A stretch of DNA of 47,422 nt from Hydrogenophaga sp. NFH-34. Its GTDB lineage: Bacteria > Pseudomonadota > Gammaproteobacteria > Burkholderiales > Burkholderiaceae_C. The notes below the pieces were generated by a model that saw only the letters and a program-made list of their open reading frames with translations, ran no database searches and was not told where the DNA came from. The stretch lies in the NCBI RefSeq assembly GCF_021401345.1, contig NZ_JACBGE010000032.1:1-47422 (forward strand), written 5' to 3'. Positions 22,891 through 29,386 of the stretch are shown here, piece after piece. How positions within the stretch are numbered: the first letter of the stretch is position 1; every line of letters begins with the position of its first letter. The position numbers and the translations under genes are program-made.

Positions 22891-23064
22891 CGTGATCTGC
22901 CCTCGGGCACCACGCGGCACCTCAACTCCTGGAAGGTGCACGGTCTGACCCCCAAGGTCTGACCTGGAGTTTCTGTCCTTCGTAACCCAGATCGGGATGT
23001 TCTCGCTTCCCGATCTTGGCCTTACGGCTGGGCTTGGGTATGCGCGTTCTCCTGGTCTTCAACT
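22891..23064 (+). repeat. 174-bp leader, copy 1 of a near-perfect inverted duplication
   Basis: This block from CGTGATCTGC to TCTTCAACT recurs in reverse orientation at 44193-44366. I count two mismatches in 174 bases. Each copy ends 10-20 bases before the start codon of a different gene (23082 plus, 44182 minus), so it is a shared promoter/leader rather than an insertion sequence. It contains a pseudoknot-type element, tandem GGTCTGACC palindromes and a strong stem (GATCGGGA with TCCCGATC). Confidence 0.85.
22911..22976 (+). ncRNA. pseudoknot leader element 1
   Basis: Stem 1 GCACCT/AGGTGC (22917-22922, 22934-22939) displays the loop CAACTCCTGGA. Stem 2 GGTC/GACC (22942-22945, 22961-22964) follows, and then GGAGTT (22966-22971) can pair with AACTCC of loop 1 to form a pseudoknot, ending TTCTGTCC. 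The same plan occurs at 26505, 27796, 31100 and, inverted, 44281. It resembles the described STAXI motif of mobile elements; identity unverified. Confidence 0.55.
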
Positions 23065-23081
23065 TTTTGGAGATCTTTGAA

Positions 23082-23735
23082 ATGAACGCCTCTTCTTCTA
23101 CCCAAGCTTCCCACTTCAATCTGCACGTCTCTGGCATCGGTTACCTCAACCGTGTCCGCTGGGTGCAACCGAAGCAACGTGGTCGCAGCGCTCAACCGTT
23201 TCTGGCCTGCAGCGTCTCGGCGCTGCGTGGCAATGCGGAAGCACCGGACTACACCTACTTCGACCTGCGGGTCTCTGGCCAGGAAGCGGCCGAACTCGTC
23301 GAGAAGTGCATGGAAGATGTCGATCAAAACCGCAAGGTGGTGATCTCGTTCAAGGTCGGGGACATCTACCCGCACTTGTACGAACGCGATGCGAAGGTGG
23401 ACGGTCGCAAGACCGGTGAGAAGGAAATGGCGTGCCTCATCAAAGGTCGCCTGCTTCTGATCAACACCATCACCGTCGACGGAACCCGTGTGTACGAGCG
23501 TCAGGCCGATGCGCAAGCAGAGCCTGGTGCCGGCGACCATGCCGATGACATCCCGCCGCAAGGCTCGGACGACAGCGGAGTGGACGGCGGCGAGCAATCG
23601 CAGGATGAACCCGCGCCAGCGCGTGCAGAACAGGCCCGCCCTGTTCAACGCACCCAGGCACCGGCTCCCGTCAATGCACCTCGGCCTTCTTTCTCGCGGC
23701 CCCGCATGGCCGCCCGTGAAACTGCAGCAGCGTAA
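23082..23735 (+). CDS. DUF3577 / STY4534-like ICE replication-associated protein
   Basis: 217 residues from the ATG at 23082 (TTGGAG upstream). Residues 12-150 match the DUF3577 pattern of PFGI-1/SPI-7-type ICEs: FNLHVSGIGYLNRVRWVQPK, FLACSVSALRGNAEAPDYTY, FDLRVSGQEAAELVEKC and VVISFKVGDIYPHLYERD. This beta-rich arrangement looks like an OB-type single-strand nucleic-acid-binding fold. The C-terminal 60 residues are acidic/proline-rich and end with a basic tail, somewhat like an SSB tail. Databases label homologues ICE replication proteins. The gene has a long structured leader and its own terminator, so it is a stand-alone unit. Confidence 0.8.
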   Translation: MNASSSTQASHFNLHVSGIGYLNRVRWVQPKQRGRSAQPFLACSVSALRGNAEAPDYTYFDLRVSGQEAAELVEKCMEDVDQNRKVVISFKVGDIYPHLYERDAKVDGRKTGEKEMACLIKGRLLLINTITVDGTRVYERQADAQAEPGAGDHADDIPPQGSDDSGVDGGEQSQDEPAPARAEQARPVQRTQAPAPVNAPRPSFSRPRMAARETAAA

Positions 23736-23751
23736 GCTGATTGCACTCTGA

Positions 23752-23785
23752 AACCCTCGTACCGCTTCGGCGGTCGGGGGTTTTT
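23752..23785 (+). terminator. rho-independent terminator after the DUF3577 gene
   Basis: AACCCTCG pairs with the CGGGGGT side around an inner ACCGC-TTCG-GCGGT hairpin, followed by five T residues. It closely resembles the terminator at 24244, suggesting duplication of a terminator-plus-leader unit. Confidence 0.75.
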
Positions 23786-23788
23786 CCT

Positions 23789-23860
23789 TTCAACCCGCGT
23801 GGAACGCACTTCCACGCAGGGCGTGAGGTGTGGAGCCGCGCATTGCTCGGAGTGCATCTC
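23789..23860 (+). promoter_or_regulatory. two-hairpin leader, gene at 23861
   Basis: TTCAACCC is followed by stem-loop GCGTGGAA/TTCCACGC (23797-23804, 23810-23817) and AGGGCG. A second stem GAGGTG/CATCTC (23825-23830, 23855-23860, one G-U) encloses the ribosome site CGGAG and abuts the ATG. One of nine related leaders between 23.8 and 32.4 kb. Confidence 0.6.
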
Positions 23861-24055
23861 ATGAAACTGCGACTAAAAATCGACAGGGCAGGCTTTGCCA
23901 CGGTGTTTCGCACCTTGGCGGCCTTGCTCATTGGCAACGGAATCGTTGTACCTGTCCTCACTGACGGCAGGGCCCACTACTGGTGGGCGTTGCTCCTGCT
24001 GGGTCTGTTCTTTATGATCGTGACCAACATCAATGTTGAAAGGGGTCAACCATGA
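23861..24055 (+). CDS. small membrane protein
   Basis: 64 residues from the ATG at 23861. A basic amphipathic N-terminus (MKLRLKIDRAGFATVFRTL) is followed by two hydrophobic segments (LAALLIGNGIVVPVL, about 19-33, and WWALLLLGLFFMIVTNINV, about 41-59). No family name, but small paired membrane proteins like this recur in ICE accessory blocks. The last codons overlap the next ATG (ATGA), so it is translationally coupled to the 46-residue membrane protein downstream. Confidence 0.55.
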   Translation: MKLRLKIDRAGFATVFRTLAALLIGNGIVVPVLTDGRAHYWWALLLLGLFFMIVTNINVERGQP

Positions 24056-24192
24056 CCGGTTTCTTTATTGCAATCGCCCTCTTGGTGGCCATCGGTCTTT
24101 GGATCGGGTACATGAACATCAAGTACGGCAACCCTCTGGTGGAATCGGATCGCAAACTGATGGAGCAGGGCAAGCTGCCTGACCTGATGTAA
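24052..24192 (+). CDS. 46-residue single-span membrane protein
   Basis: Short gene with ATG overlapping the previous stop. One membrane segment (FFIAIALLVAIGLWIGYMNI, residues 4-23) is followed by a charged soluble tail (VESDRKLMEQGKLPDLM). It is recognised only by the coupled start and clean frame; no family is known to me. It may form a complex with the two-span protein encoded directly before it. Confidence 0.5.
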   Translation: MTGFFIAIALLVAIGLWIGYMNIKYGNPLVESDRKLMEQGKLPDLM

Positions 24193-24243
24193 GTCCCGAC
24201 CACGTCACCCGCACCCTGGCCAACTGGCTGGAGGTGCTCCGTC

Positions 24244-24280
24244 GAAACCCTCGCACCGCACCTGCGGCCGAGGGTTTTTT
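24244..24280 (+). terminator. rho-independent terminator
   Basis: AAACCCTCG (24245-24253) pairs perfectly with CGAGGGTTT (24269-24277) around an inner CCGCA/GCGG hairpin, followed by a run of T. It terminates the small membrane-protein unit and precedes the leader of the 24371 gene. Confidence 0.8.
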
Positions 24281-24299
24281 CATGGCCTTTTGTTTTTGC

Positions 24300-24370
24300 A
24301 AACCCGCGCGGTGTCGAGATACCGCGCAGGGCGGGGTGTCTCCGAACGCGCTTTCATTTGGAGATATCCC
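24300..24370 (+). promoter_or_regulatory. two-hairpin leader, gene at 24371
   Basis: CAAACCC starts a stem-loop (GCGCGGT with ACCGCGC, 24306-24327) closed by AGGG. GGGGTGTCTCC (24333-24343) then pairs along all 11 positions, with two G-U pairs, with GGAGATATCCC (24360-24370). The ribosome site lies in that 3' arm, which ends at the base before ATG. Confidence 0.7.
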
Positions 24371-24616
24371 ATGGCTACCAACATTGACCGCGACGACGGT
24401 GTTCTCGACTTTCGCCGCTACGGCTACCTGACCTACGCTGGGTGCGCACGCCGCGCCGAGCTGCAGGTCCTGAAGTCCCATGCGGGCTGGTACATCGGCA
24501 CCGTGAACGAAGACGGTCTGCCGTGTGCCCGTGAAAGCCAGGAATACTGGCCCAGCGAAGCGCTTGCGCTGGAGGCTTTGACGAACGACACCTGGACCCA
24601 GAAGAACTGGCCATGA
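24371..24616 (+). CDS. small ICE hypothetical protein
   Basis: 81 residues, ATG at 24371. The sequence (DDGVLDFRRYGYLTYAGCAR, LKSHAGWYIGTVNEDGLPCA, SQEYWPSEALALEAL) looks like a small alpha/beta protein; the pattern of a Gly-Trp-Tyr strand followed by SxEYWxSxxxA is seen in small ICE-encoded hypotheticals, but I do not know a function. The next gene's ATG overlaps its TGA. Confidence 0.6.
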   Translation: MATNIDRDDGVLDFRRYGYLTYAGCARRAELQVLKSHAGWYIGTVNEDGLPCARESQEYWPSEALALEALTNDTWTQKNWP

Positions 24617-24813
24617 CCCAAGCAGTCAACGGCAAGCTCACCGGGTATCAGGCGTTGATCCAAGAGGCAACTGGGGTGACTGACCTGGAGCACATCGAGC
24701 GCATCGAGGACACGATGCGCCATGTGATCTTCCACAGCACCCTGGACTGGCAAACGCGCGAGCAACTCATGCGAGGCGCGCGCGAGGCCCTGCAGATCAT
24801 CACTCTCGTCTGA
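24613..24813 (+). CDS. small helical ICE hypothetical protein
   Basis: 66 residues, ATG overlapping the preceding stop. Helical and acidic (GYQALIQEATGVTDLEHIER, MRHVIFHSTLDWQTREQLMR). No known domain. In its coupled position it may be made in step with the 81-residue protein, for instance as a partner. It is followed by a terminator at 24831. Confidence 0.6.
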   Translation: MTQAVNGKLTGYQALIQEATGVTDLEHIERIEDTMRHVIFHSTLDWQTREQLMRGAREALQIITLV

Positions 24814-24830
24814 ACGACGCTTCTTCAACC

Positions 24831-24867
24831 AACCCCACGTGCCGCGAGGCCGTGGGGTTTCTTTTTT
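24831..24867 (+). terminator. terminator or attenuator just before the methyltransferase gene
   Basis: AACCCCACG (24831-24839) pairs with CGTGGGGTT (24851-24859), followed by TCTTTTTTT. The T run ends 13 bases before the methyltransferase ATG, so transcription for that gene must pass this structure. The upstream CTTCTTCAACCAACCC recurs before the DUF2857 gene. Confidence 0.75.
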
Positions 24868-24879
24868 TGGACATCAGAA

Positions 24880-26313
24880 ATGAAAACTCTCACGCCTCAC
24901 CTGGGCTACTGGCTCAAGAAACTGGGTTTGCATCGCGGCTCGCCGCGCCTTTGGTTTGAAACAAATCGTCTGGGGTCGGCTGGCCTTCTTCCGGGCAGTC
25001 GATTCGATGTGGTGGCACTGGAACATGGCATCAAGCTGGTGCCGAACGCACACGGTCAGTACGGGGTGTGCAGCAAGGAGCGCAATGGCCGACAGCTGCC
25101 GGTCATCGACATCAACAGTCGGGAGGTGCTGGCGCCTCTTGGTGAACAGCGGGTGGTCCGTGTGGTGGTGAGGCTTGATGGCATCTTCGTCTTGCGAGTT
25201 GCCTCGGAGCAGGCCAAAGTCGAGAGGATCGAGCGATTGCGTGCCAAGCTCGCCACCGGCGAGCTGCTTTCCAGTGCAAGCATTGCCCACGGCGCTGGTG
25301 TGTTGTCGAACGCTGCGCACACCGGCTTCTCGGATGCGGGGATCGAGCTGGACTTGAAAGTGCTCTGCGAAATCGACGCGGGCTACGTGGAACAGTCTTT
25401 GAACTGCAATCCGGTGAGTGCAAAAGCTGTGCCCCTGTGCGCGCCCATTCAGGAGCTGGTGCAGGACGAATGGCTGATGCGACAGGTGCCACGGGTGGAG
25501 GTGCTGGAGATGGGCTTGCCTTGTTCCGGCGCGTCGCGGGCCGGGAAATCCAAGCGTGGCCTGTCCATGATGGAAGACCACCCTGAGGTCGGGCATTTGA
25601 TCTATGCCGCCCTCGCGCTGATCCAGAAGCTCCAACCAGCAGCCATTGTGCTGGAGAACGTCGAAGACTACCGGGCCAGTGCCTCCGCGCAGATCCTGCG
25701 GTCACAGCTGCGGGACATGGGCTACCAGGTGTGCGAGCACATCCTGCGTGCCCGTGACTTCGGGTCGCTGGAGAACCGGGTGCGTTGGGCCCTTGTGGCC
25801 ACCACCGACGGATTGCCAGCGGTCGAGTCTGTCTCTCCTCTCGGGCAGGTACCAGGCATCACCCTTGGCGCCTTGCTCGACGACGTGGATGCCGACGCAC
25901 CGTGCTGGTCGTCCATGGAGTACCTCAAGAGCAAAGAGGCCAGGGACTTGGCCGAAGGCAAAGGCTTTGCCATGCAGTTGGTCGACGCGAACTCCACCAG
26001 CGTGCCAACGATCCGAAAGGCGTACAACAAGGGCGGCTCGACCGACCCGTTTGTCCGGCACCCCACCGATTCGCGGCTGATGCGCAAGCTGACCCCTGCA
26101 GAGCACGCAAGGATCAAGGGCGTTCCAGAAGCGCTGATCAGTGGGATGTCGGCGACAGCGGCCCACGAGGTGTTGGGGCAGGGTGTTGTCTGTGCCCCGT
26201 TTCGGGCGTTGTTTCAAGAGCTGGCCAAGTGCTTCAAGCGTCTTCGGGATCATGGGCCGGTTTGGATCGGTGAGTGCGCCAGCGCCCACCGGTTGAACGG
26301 CACCATCGGTTAG
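24880..26313 (+). CDS. DNA (cytosine-5) methyltransferase
   Basis: 477 residues, ATG at 24880. It methylates cytosine C5 in DNA using S-adenosylmethionine. Motif IV is LEMGLPCSGASRAG with the catalytic Cys (about 212), motif VI AAIVLENVEDY, motif VIII ENRVRWALVAT, and near the C-terminus are RKLTPAEHARIKGVP and the motif X-like region AAHEVLGQGVV. The first 150 residues are an extra N-terminal domain, and the usual motif I FAGIGG is replaced by GVLSNAAHTGFSDAGIE, so cofactor binding may be atypical. No restriction endonuclease lies nearby; protection of the element against host restriction is the likely role. Only a weak ribosome site precedes it, with a terminator hairpin 13 bases upstream. 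Confidence 0.85.
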   Translation: MKTLTPHLGYWLKKLGLHRGSPRLWFETNRLGSAGLLPGSRFDVVALEHGIKLVPNAHGQYGVCSKERNGRQLPVIDINSREVLAPLGEQRVVRVVVRLDGIFVLRVASEQAKVERIERLRAKLATGELLSSASIAHGAGVLSNAAHTGFSDAGIELDLKVLCEIDAGYVEQSLNCNPVSAKAVPLCAPIQELVQDEWLMRQVPRVEVLEMGLPCSGASRAGKSKRGLSMMEDHPEVGHLIYAALALIQKLQPAAIVLENVEDYRASASAQILRSQLRDMGYQVCEHILRARDFGSLENRVRWALVATTDGLPAVESVSPLGQVPGITLGALLDDVDADAPCWSSMEYLKSKEARDLAEGKGFAMQLVDANSTSVPTIRKAYNKGGSTDPFVRHPTDSRLMRKLTPAEHARIKGVPEALISGMSATAAHEVLGQGVVCAPFRALFQELAKCFKRLRDHGPVWIGECASAHRLNGTIG

Positions 26314-26316
26314 CGG

Positions 26317-26359
26317 GCACCAGGCTCCCATAGGCCGTCAGGGCAGGGGGGCCTGGTGC
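26317..26359 (+). terminator. hairpin after the methyltransferase gene
   Basis: GCACCAGGC (26317-26325) and GCCTGGTGC (26351-26359) form a perfect 9-bp stem 3 bases after the stop codon. There is no strong T run, so it may be a processing or rho-dependent end rather than a classic terminator. Confidence 0.45.
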
Positions 26360-26504
26360 TCTCGCACCACGCTGGCAACTCGGGCGATCAGGCGCCGTCT
26401 GGCGCTGTGAGACACACAAAATTGATGCATTGCGGTATCCTCAAGACTTTCCGAGCGTTCACCGGCATCGCTTCAAAGAGCCGGAGCCAGCAAGCCTGGC
26501 ACAT

Positions 26505-26558
26505 GATCCACGTCAACCCCTGAAGCGTGGACGTTCCTTCGGGAACCGGGGTTTCTGT
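26505..26558 (+). ncRNA. pseudoknot leader element 3
   Basis: Stem 1 TCCACG/CGTGGA (26507-26512, 26526-26531) has loop TCAACCCCTGAAG. Stem 2 GTTCC-TTCG-GGAAC (26533-26546) carries a UNCG tetraloop. GGGGTT (26548-26553) can pair with AACCCC of loop 1, and TTCTGTCC follows, as in the element at 22911. Relative to that element, AACTCC/GGAGTT has become AACCCC/GGGGTT, a compensatory change. Confidence 0.6.
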
Positions 26559-26707
26559 CCTCACTGGTCGCCTCGCTGATGCACACCTCGACGCCAGACC
26601 AGCAAAGCTGCCAGGTCGGAAGCCTGTCAGTTCTGTAAGAAGCTCGGAGGCGCCGACCCGCACCCTTGTGGGTCGGCCGTTTCCTTGTGATCTCACTTCA
26701 CTGTTTT

Positions 26708-26783
26708 TCAACCCTGTCGGGATGCATCTCCCGGCACGGTGCTGGTGTGTGCTCCTGGCGTTTTCTCATCAGGAGCACACACC
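26708..26783 (+). promoter_or_regulatory. two-hairpin leader, gene at 26784
   Basis: The noncoding stretch 26314-26783 (470 bp) holds the hairpin at 26317, the pseudoknot at 26505, a GCCGACCC/GGGTCGGC hairpin near 26653 and this leader. TTTCAACCC opens a GTCGGGA/TCCCGGC stem-loop. Then GGTGTGTGCTCCT (26744-26756) and AGGAGCACACACC (26771-26783) pair perfectly over 13 bp. The ribosome site AGGAG is buried in the 3' arm, which ends at the ATG. This is the strongest of the nine leaders. Confidence 0.8.
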
Positions 26784-27416
26784 ATGATCAAGTGCCAAGG
26801 CACGCTTCGCATCAAGAAGATTCGCCAGAGCCGAAACGGCGCGTTCTGCATCGCGGACCTGGCCACCGACTTCGGTGAGTTCAAGGTCAAGGACCCGATG
26901 CTCGACCAGTTCGAGGAAGGGGAATACCAGGGGACCGTGTGGATCAGCGAGATCTACATGTCTCAGTACATCTCGTATGGCAAGGCGGTGACCGAGCTGC
27001 GCGCTCGGTTGCATGACCTGCAGGTGGACTCCGAAGACCGCAAGCCGGTGCGCTCCAACGAGCACAGCGAGCCCGATCCCATTGACGAGGTTCCGACCCC
27101 TCAGGTTCCCGCGAAAGCGTCCCAGAAGCCCGCCAAGCGGACCAACTGGGCCGACATGAAAGGCAACCGGCTGGGCAAGGAGGCCACATCGGTGCCTGAG
27201 CAGGACGCTGGCAAAGCTGATACGCAAGCCGGCCAATCGACCGGGGACATTGAACTCTTTGGCCAGGAGCTGGCCACGCAGATCAACAACCGCCAGGCCG
27301 TGAAGCTGGACCCGACGGTGGACCGCGTGCTGTTCCGCAAACAAACTGCGGGCTTGAAGGCACGGGGATACACCTTCGACTCGAAACAACAGACCTGGAC
27401 TCATCCAGGAGCGTAA
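26784..27416 (+). CDS. DUF3275 family ICE protein
   Basis: 210 residues from the ATG at 26784. The N-terminal 75 residues (KCQGTLRIKKIRQSRNGAFC, IADLATDFGEFKVKDPMLDQ, YQGTVWISEIYMSQYISYGK) fit the beta-rich DUF3275 domain found in PFGI-1/ICEclc-type elements. A disordered Pro/Lys linker (about 90-145) is followed by a second small domain at the C-terminus (LFGQELATQINNRQAVKLDP, RVLFRKQTAGLKARGYTFDS), a common tail in ICE proteins. Function unknown; nucleic-acid binding is plausible. Its translation start is sequestered in a 13-bp hairpin. Confidence 0.8.
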   Translation: MIKCQGTLRIKKIRQSRNGAFCIADLATDFGEFKVKDPMLDQFEEGEYQGTVWISEIYMSQYISYGKAVTELRARLHDLQVDSEDRKPVRSNEHSEPDPIDEVPTPQVPAKASQKPAKRTNWADMKGNRLGKEATSVPEQDAGKADTQAGQSTGDIELFGQELATQINNRQAVKLDPTVDRVLFRKQTAGLKARGYTFDSKQQTWTHPGA

Positions 27417-27428
27417 CCATGTCGTCTG

Positions 27429-27510
27429 ACAGCCCACTGCGGTGGGCTGTTCACTGGGGTCGGTGGACTCCAGCGAACAGCCCATCCCTGCGACCGCCTG
27501 CGGTCTGCAG
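27429..27510 (+). promoter_or_regulatory. mutually exclusive hairpins downstream of the DUF3275 gene
   Basis: ACAGCCCAC (27429-27437) pairs with GTGGGCTGT (27442-27450). The overlapping segment TGGGCTGTTC (27443-27452) can instead pair with GAACAGCCCA (27475-27484), a perfect 10-bp alternative. A further strong stem GACCGC/GCGGTC within CCTGC/GCAGG (27486-27510) follows. Competing stems of this kind are typical of attenuators and riboswitch-like leaders. The rest of the 504-bp noncoding stretch 27417-27920 holds a weaker CCAGAC/GTCTGG stem and the leader repeat described next. Confidence 0.5.
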
Positions 27511-27720
27511 GTGGGAAAGAGAACGGCAAACTTGGGTGGCTGCAACCTGATGTGCAGCGGCTTTGCGGCTTGAGCGGACGGGGGGACGCAAACCTCCGAC
27601 CAGACTCCCGCGCCTTTTTTTGATCGTCTGGACCCCCAGCTTTCGGCGATCCGTGCCTGCCGACACACTGGCAATGCGCGAGGGGGTGAACGTAGAATGA
27701 TCCTGTTCAAACTCGGAGCC

Positions 27721-27845
27721 CAGATGGGTTCCCGCAGCATCCCTGACCACAGGGTGTTTCGGGAAACCATCTGACCAAACCCAAGATTGGTTTCAACGCG
27801 CGATCAACTCTGGAATCGTGCGCAGCGAGCAACCGCTGGAGTTCA
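27721..27845 (+). repeat. structured leader repeat, copy 1
   Basis: This 125-bp block is repeated at 31025-31149, also upstream of a gene on the same strand. It consists of a nested hairpin (CAGATGG with CCATCTG outside, CCCTG with CAGGG inside, 27721-27773) followed by a pseudoknot element. Between copies the outer stem closes with CCCG/CGGG here and CCCC/GGGG there, a compensatory change supporting RNA structure. Confidence 0.7.
27796..27845 (+). ncRNA. pseudoknot leader element 4
   Basis: Stem 1 GCGCGAT (27798-27804) pairs with ATCG-T-GCGC; its loop is CAACTCTGGA. Stem 2 is AGCG/CGCT (27824-27827, 27834-27837). GAGTT (27839-27843) can pair with AACTC (27806-27810) of loop 1. Same plan as the elements at 22911 and 26505. 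Confidence 0.55.
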
Positions 27846-27854
27846 TGTCTTTCA

Positions 27855-27920
27855 TCAACCCCCTGGGGACTCTCAAGTCCCCACCGGGGTCTGGGCGTCT
27901 CCATTTTTTATGGAGTCAAC
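27855..27920 (+). promoter_or_regulatory. two-hairpin leader, gene at 27921
   Basis: CAACCCC precedes stem-loop TGGGGACT/AGTCCCCA (27864-27871, 27876-27883), closed by CGGGG. CTCCAT (27899-27904) then pairs with ATGGAG (27910-27915) around a five-T loop, burying the GGAG ribosome site five bases before the ATG. Confidence 0.65.
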
Positions 27921-28181
27921 ATGTCCCAACTCTCCCAAGGAAACCGGCGCTCGCTGTATGCGATCTTCCTGGCGTGGCTGTCACAGGCTTCGACGGAGGA
28001 GACCGATCAGCTCGACGAGCTGCTGGACAAGCACCCTCCTCAGGGTGCGCGTTCGGTGCTCACGCTGGTCAGCAATTGTCTGGACGATCCGGTTCTTCGG
28101 CCGCAACTGCCGAAAAACCTGGCTCTACGACTGCAAGCGGTGAATTGGCTGCAGGGCGGATTTGCCGTCCGAGCCGTTTGA
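27921..28181 (+). CDS. small helical ICE hypothetical protein
   Basis: 86 residues, ATG at 27921. Almost entirely helical (RRSLYAIFLAWLSQASTEET, DQLDELLDKHPPQGARSVL, LPKNLALRLQAVNWLQGGFA). No recognised domain. It is preceded by about 500 bp of structured noncoding sequence, a very long leader for so small a gene. A minus-strand frame (28069-28290) overlaps its 3' half. Confidence 0.55.
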   Translation: MSQLSQGNRRSLYAIFLAWLSQASTEETDQLDELLDKHPPQGARSVLTLVSNCLDDPVLRPQLPKNLALRLQAVNWLQGGFAVRAV

Positions 28182-28290
28182 GTTCCTGCCAGGCAGCGTG
28201 CCCGTTCGGGTCTTCCAGCAGACGGGCAACCTCGGCCTCCAGGTCGCGGTAGCCGCCTTCAATCACCACCCATTGCGATGTATCGGTCAT
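28069..28290 (-). CDS. possible antisense small protein
   Basis: 73 residues from the ATG at 28290. The first 50 residues read like a real soluble helical protein (MTDTSQWVVIEGGYRDLEAE, LEDPNGHAAWQELKRLGRQI) and fill an otherwise empty plus-strand gap (28182-28327), but the last 37 codons lie antisense to the preceding gene and no good ribosome site is visible. It could be a genuine small gene with its 3' end overlapping its neighbour, or chance. Confidence 0.3.
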   Translation of the reverse strand: MTDTSQWVVIEGGYRDLEAEVARLLEDPNGHAAWQELKRLGRQIRPAANSPLAVVEPGFSAVAAEEPDRPDNC

Positions 28291-28327
28291 GCCGAGAGTG
28301 TCGCAGGTTCAACCAAGAGAAATCATC

Positions 28328-28786
28328 ATGAGCACCACACTACCGATGCAACCTCGAAACGTAACGATTGAGGTGGACGTGCCTGTCGAGAAGCAGGACC
28401 AGTTCCACCGACTCTGGATGCAGATCCTCAGCGATGAGGAAGCACCCATCAACCAACAGATCCGCGCGGAGGATGCCAAGCGCGAGGACGTCATGGCCAA
28501 AGGAAAAGCAGCATTGTTTCGGCTGTACGACGTTGCCCAGGGCGACACCGGTCAGTGCCGCGTCATCGCGCGGTTTCTGGCAGGGCTGTACAACGGCACG
28601 CGCTTCCCCTTCGACCTGACGGACCTGCGGACGATTGACGGCAAGCTCTTTGAGGACTGCATGGCCACGCTCCGCATGGATGCAAGGCACTGCGTCCAGG
28701 AGGTGCACAACTATTTCGACGACGGCAGCCGTCGTTGGGAAAACATGATCCGGGACTGGAAGCTGGAGACCGCATCCAAGACCTGA
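28328..28786 (+). CDS. ICE hypothetical protein
   Basis: 152 residues from the ATG at 28328 (AAGAGAA upstream). Central sequence LFRLYDVAQGDTGQCRVIAR, FLAGLYNGTRFPFDLTDLRT and MDARHCVQEVHNYF looks highly conserved and is familiar from ICE accessory regions of beta- and gammaproteobacteria, but without a known activity. A small domain with a helical core is likely. Its short leader contains TTCAACC but lacks the two-hairpin structure of its neighbours. Confidence 0.65.
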   Translation: MSTTLPMQPRNVTIEVDVPVEKQDQFHRLWMQILSDEEAPINQQIRAEDAKREDVMAKGKAALFRLYDVAQGDTGQCRVIARFLAGLYNGTRFPFDLTDLRTIDGKLFEDCMATLRMDARHCVQEVHNYFDDGSRRWENMIRDWKLETASKT

Positions 28787-28797
28787 TTCGATAGTTC

Positions 28798-28872
28798 ATC
28801 AACCCCCGATGGGATCACACGATCCCTCGGGGGCGGTGGTCCCACCCCTTTTTCGATCAAGGAGAGATCACC
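28798..28872 (+). promoter_or_regulatory. two-hairpin leader, gene at 28873
   Basis: Stem-loop 1 spans 28803-28833: CCCCCGA pairs with TCGGGGG and, inside, GGGATC with GATCCC. GGTGGTC (28835-28841) then pairs with GATCACC (28866-28872, one G-U), enclosing the ribosome site AAGGAGA and ending at the ATG. Confidence 0.75.
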
Positions 28873-29316
28873 ATGAACATGAACGACGTTCAACCCACTT
28901 TGCCCACCCTGGGCGAGGAAGTGCAGCAAGTGCTGCTGGGTGCCGTGAAAGCGGCATCCCAGAACAAACAGGCTTCGGAGCGTATCGACGCCATGAAGGG
29001 CGTGACCCGCCAGGAATGGAAGGACGCTGCGCGCGCGCTGTTGATGTCCCGCAAGACTGCGGTCCTCGAAGCGCTCTCGCTGGCCAGCCTCGAAGCGGTG
29101 GCTTTCGGACACATCGACCTGCGCGATGTTCTGCATCGTGTGGTGGACGTGGCCGAGGAGCACGCTGCCGAGAAACGGATTCGTGACATCGCCAGTCGGC
29201 GACTGAACATGGACCTCGATGAACAAGGGTCGGCCTTGCACAGCCTGGAGACGGGTCTGCTGCACGACGCCCTGATGGAAGCCTATGTCTCGGGTCAGAA
29301 CTCCCGTTCTGCCTGA
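28873..29316 (+). CDS. helical ICE hypothetical protein
   Basis: 147 residues, ATG at 28873. Nearly all helix (EEVQQVLLGAVKAASQNKQA, RQEWKDAARALLMSRKTAVL, LHRVVDVAEEHAAEKRIRDI), soluble, with no recognised motif. Its length and composition suggest an oligomeric helical bundle. It forms its own unit: a two-hairpin leader precedes it, and another leader follows before the DUF6094 gene. Confidence 0.6.
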   Translation: MNMNDVQPTLPTLGEEVQQVLLGAVKAASQNKQASERIDAMKGVTRQEWKDAARALLMSRKTAVLEALSLASLEAVAFGHIDLRDVLHRVVDVAEEHAAEKRIRDIASRRLNMDLDEQGSALHSLETGLLHDALMEAYVSGQNSRSA

Positions 29317-29319
29317 GCT

Positions 29320-29386
29320 TTTCAACCCACCCCGGACGGGACGCCCCGTCCGGGCGTCCCTTGTCCTCAAGTTCAAGGAGACGCTC
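29320..29386 (+). promoter_or_regulatory. two-hairpin leader, gene at 29387
   Basis: TTCAACCCA precedes stem-loop CCCCGGACGGG/CCCGTCCGGG (29330-29354). GCGTCCCTTG (29354-29363) pairs with CAAGGAGACGC (29374-29384) with one bulged base, so the AAGGAG ribosome site lies in the 3' arm two bases before the ATG. Confidence 0.75.
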
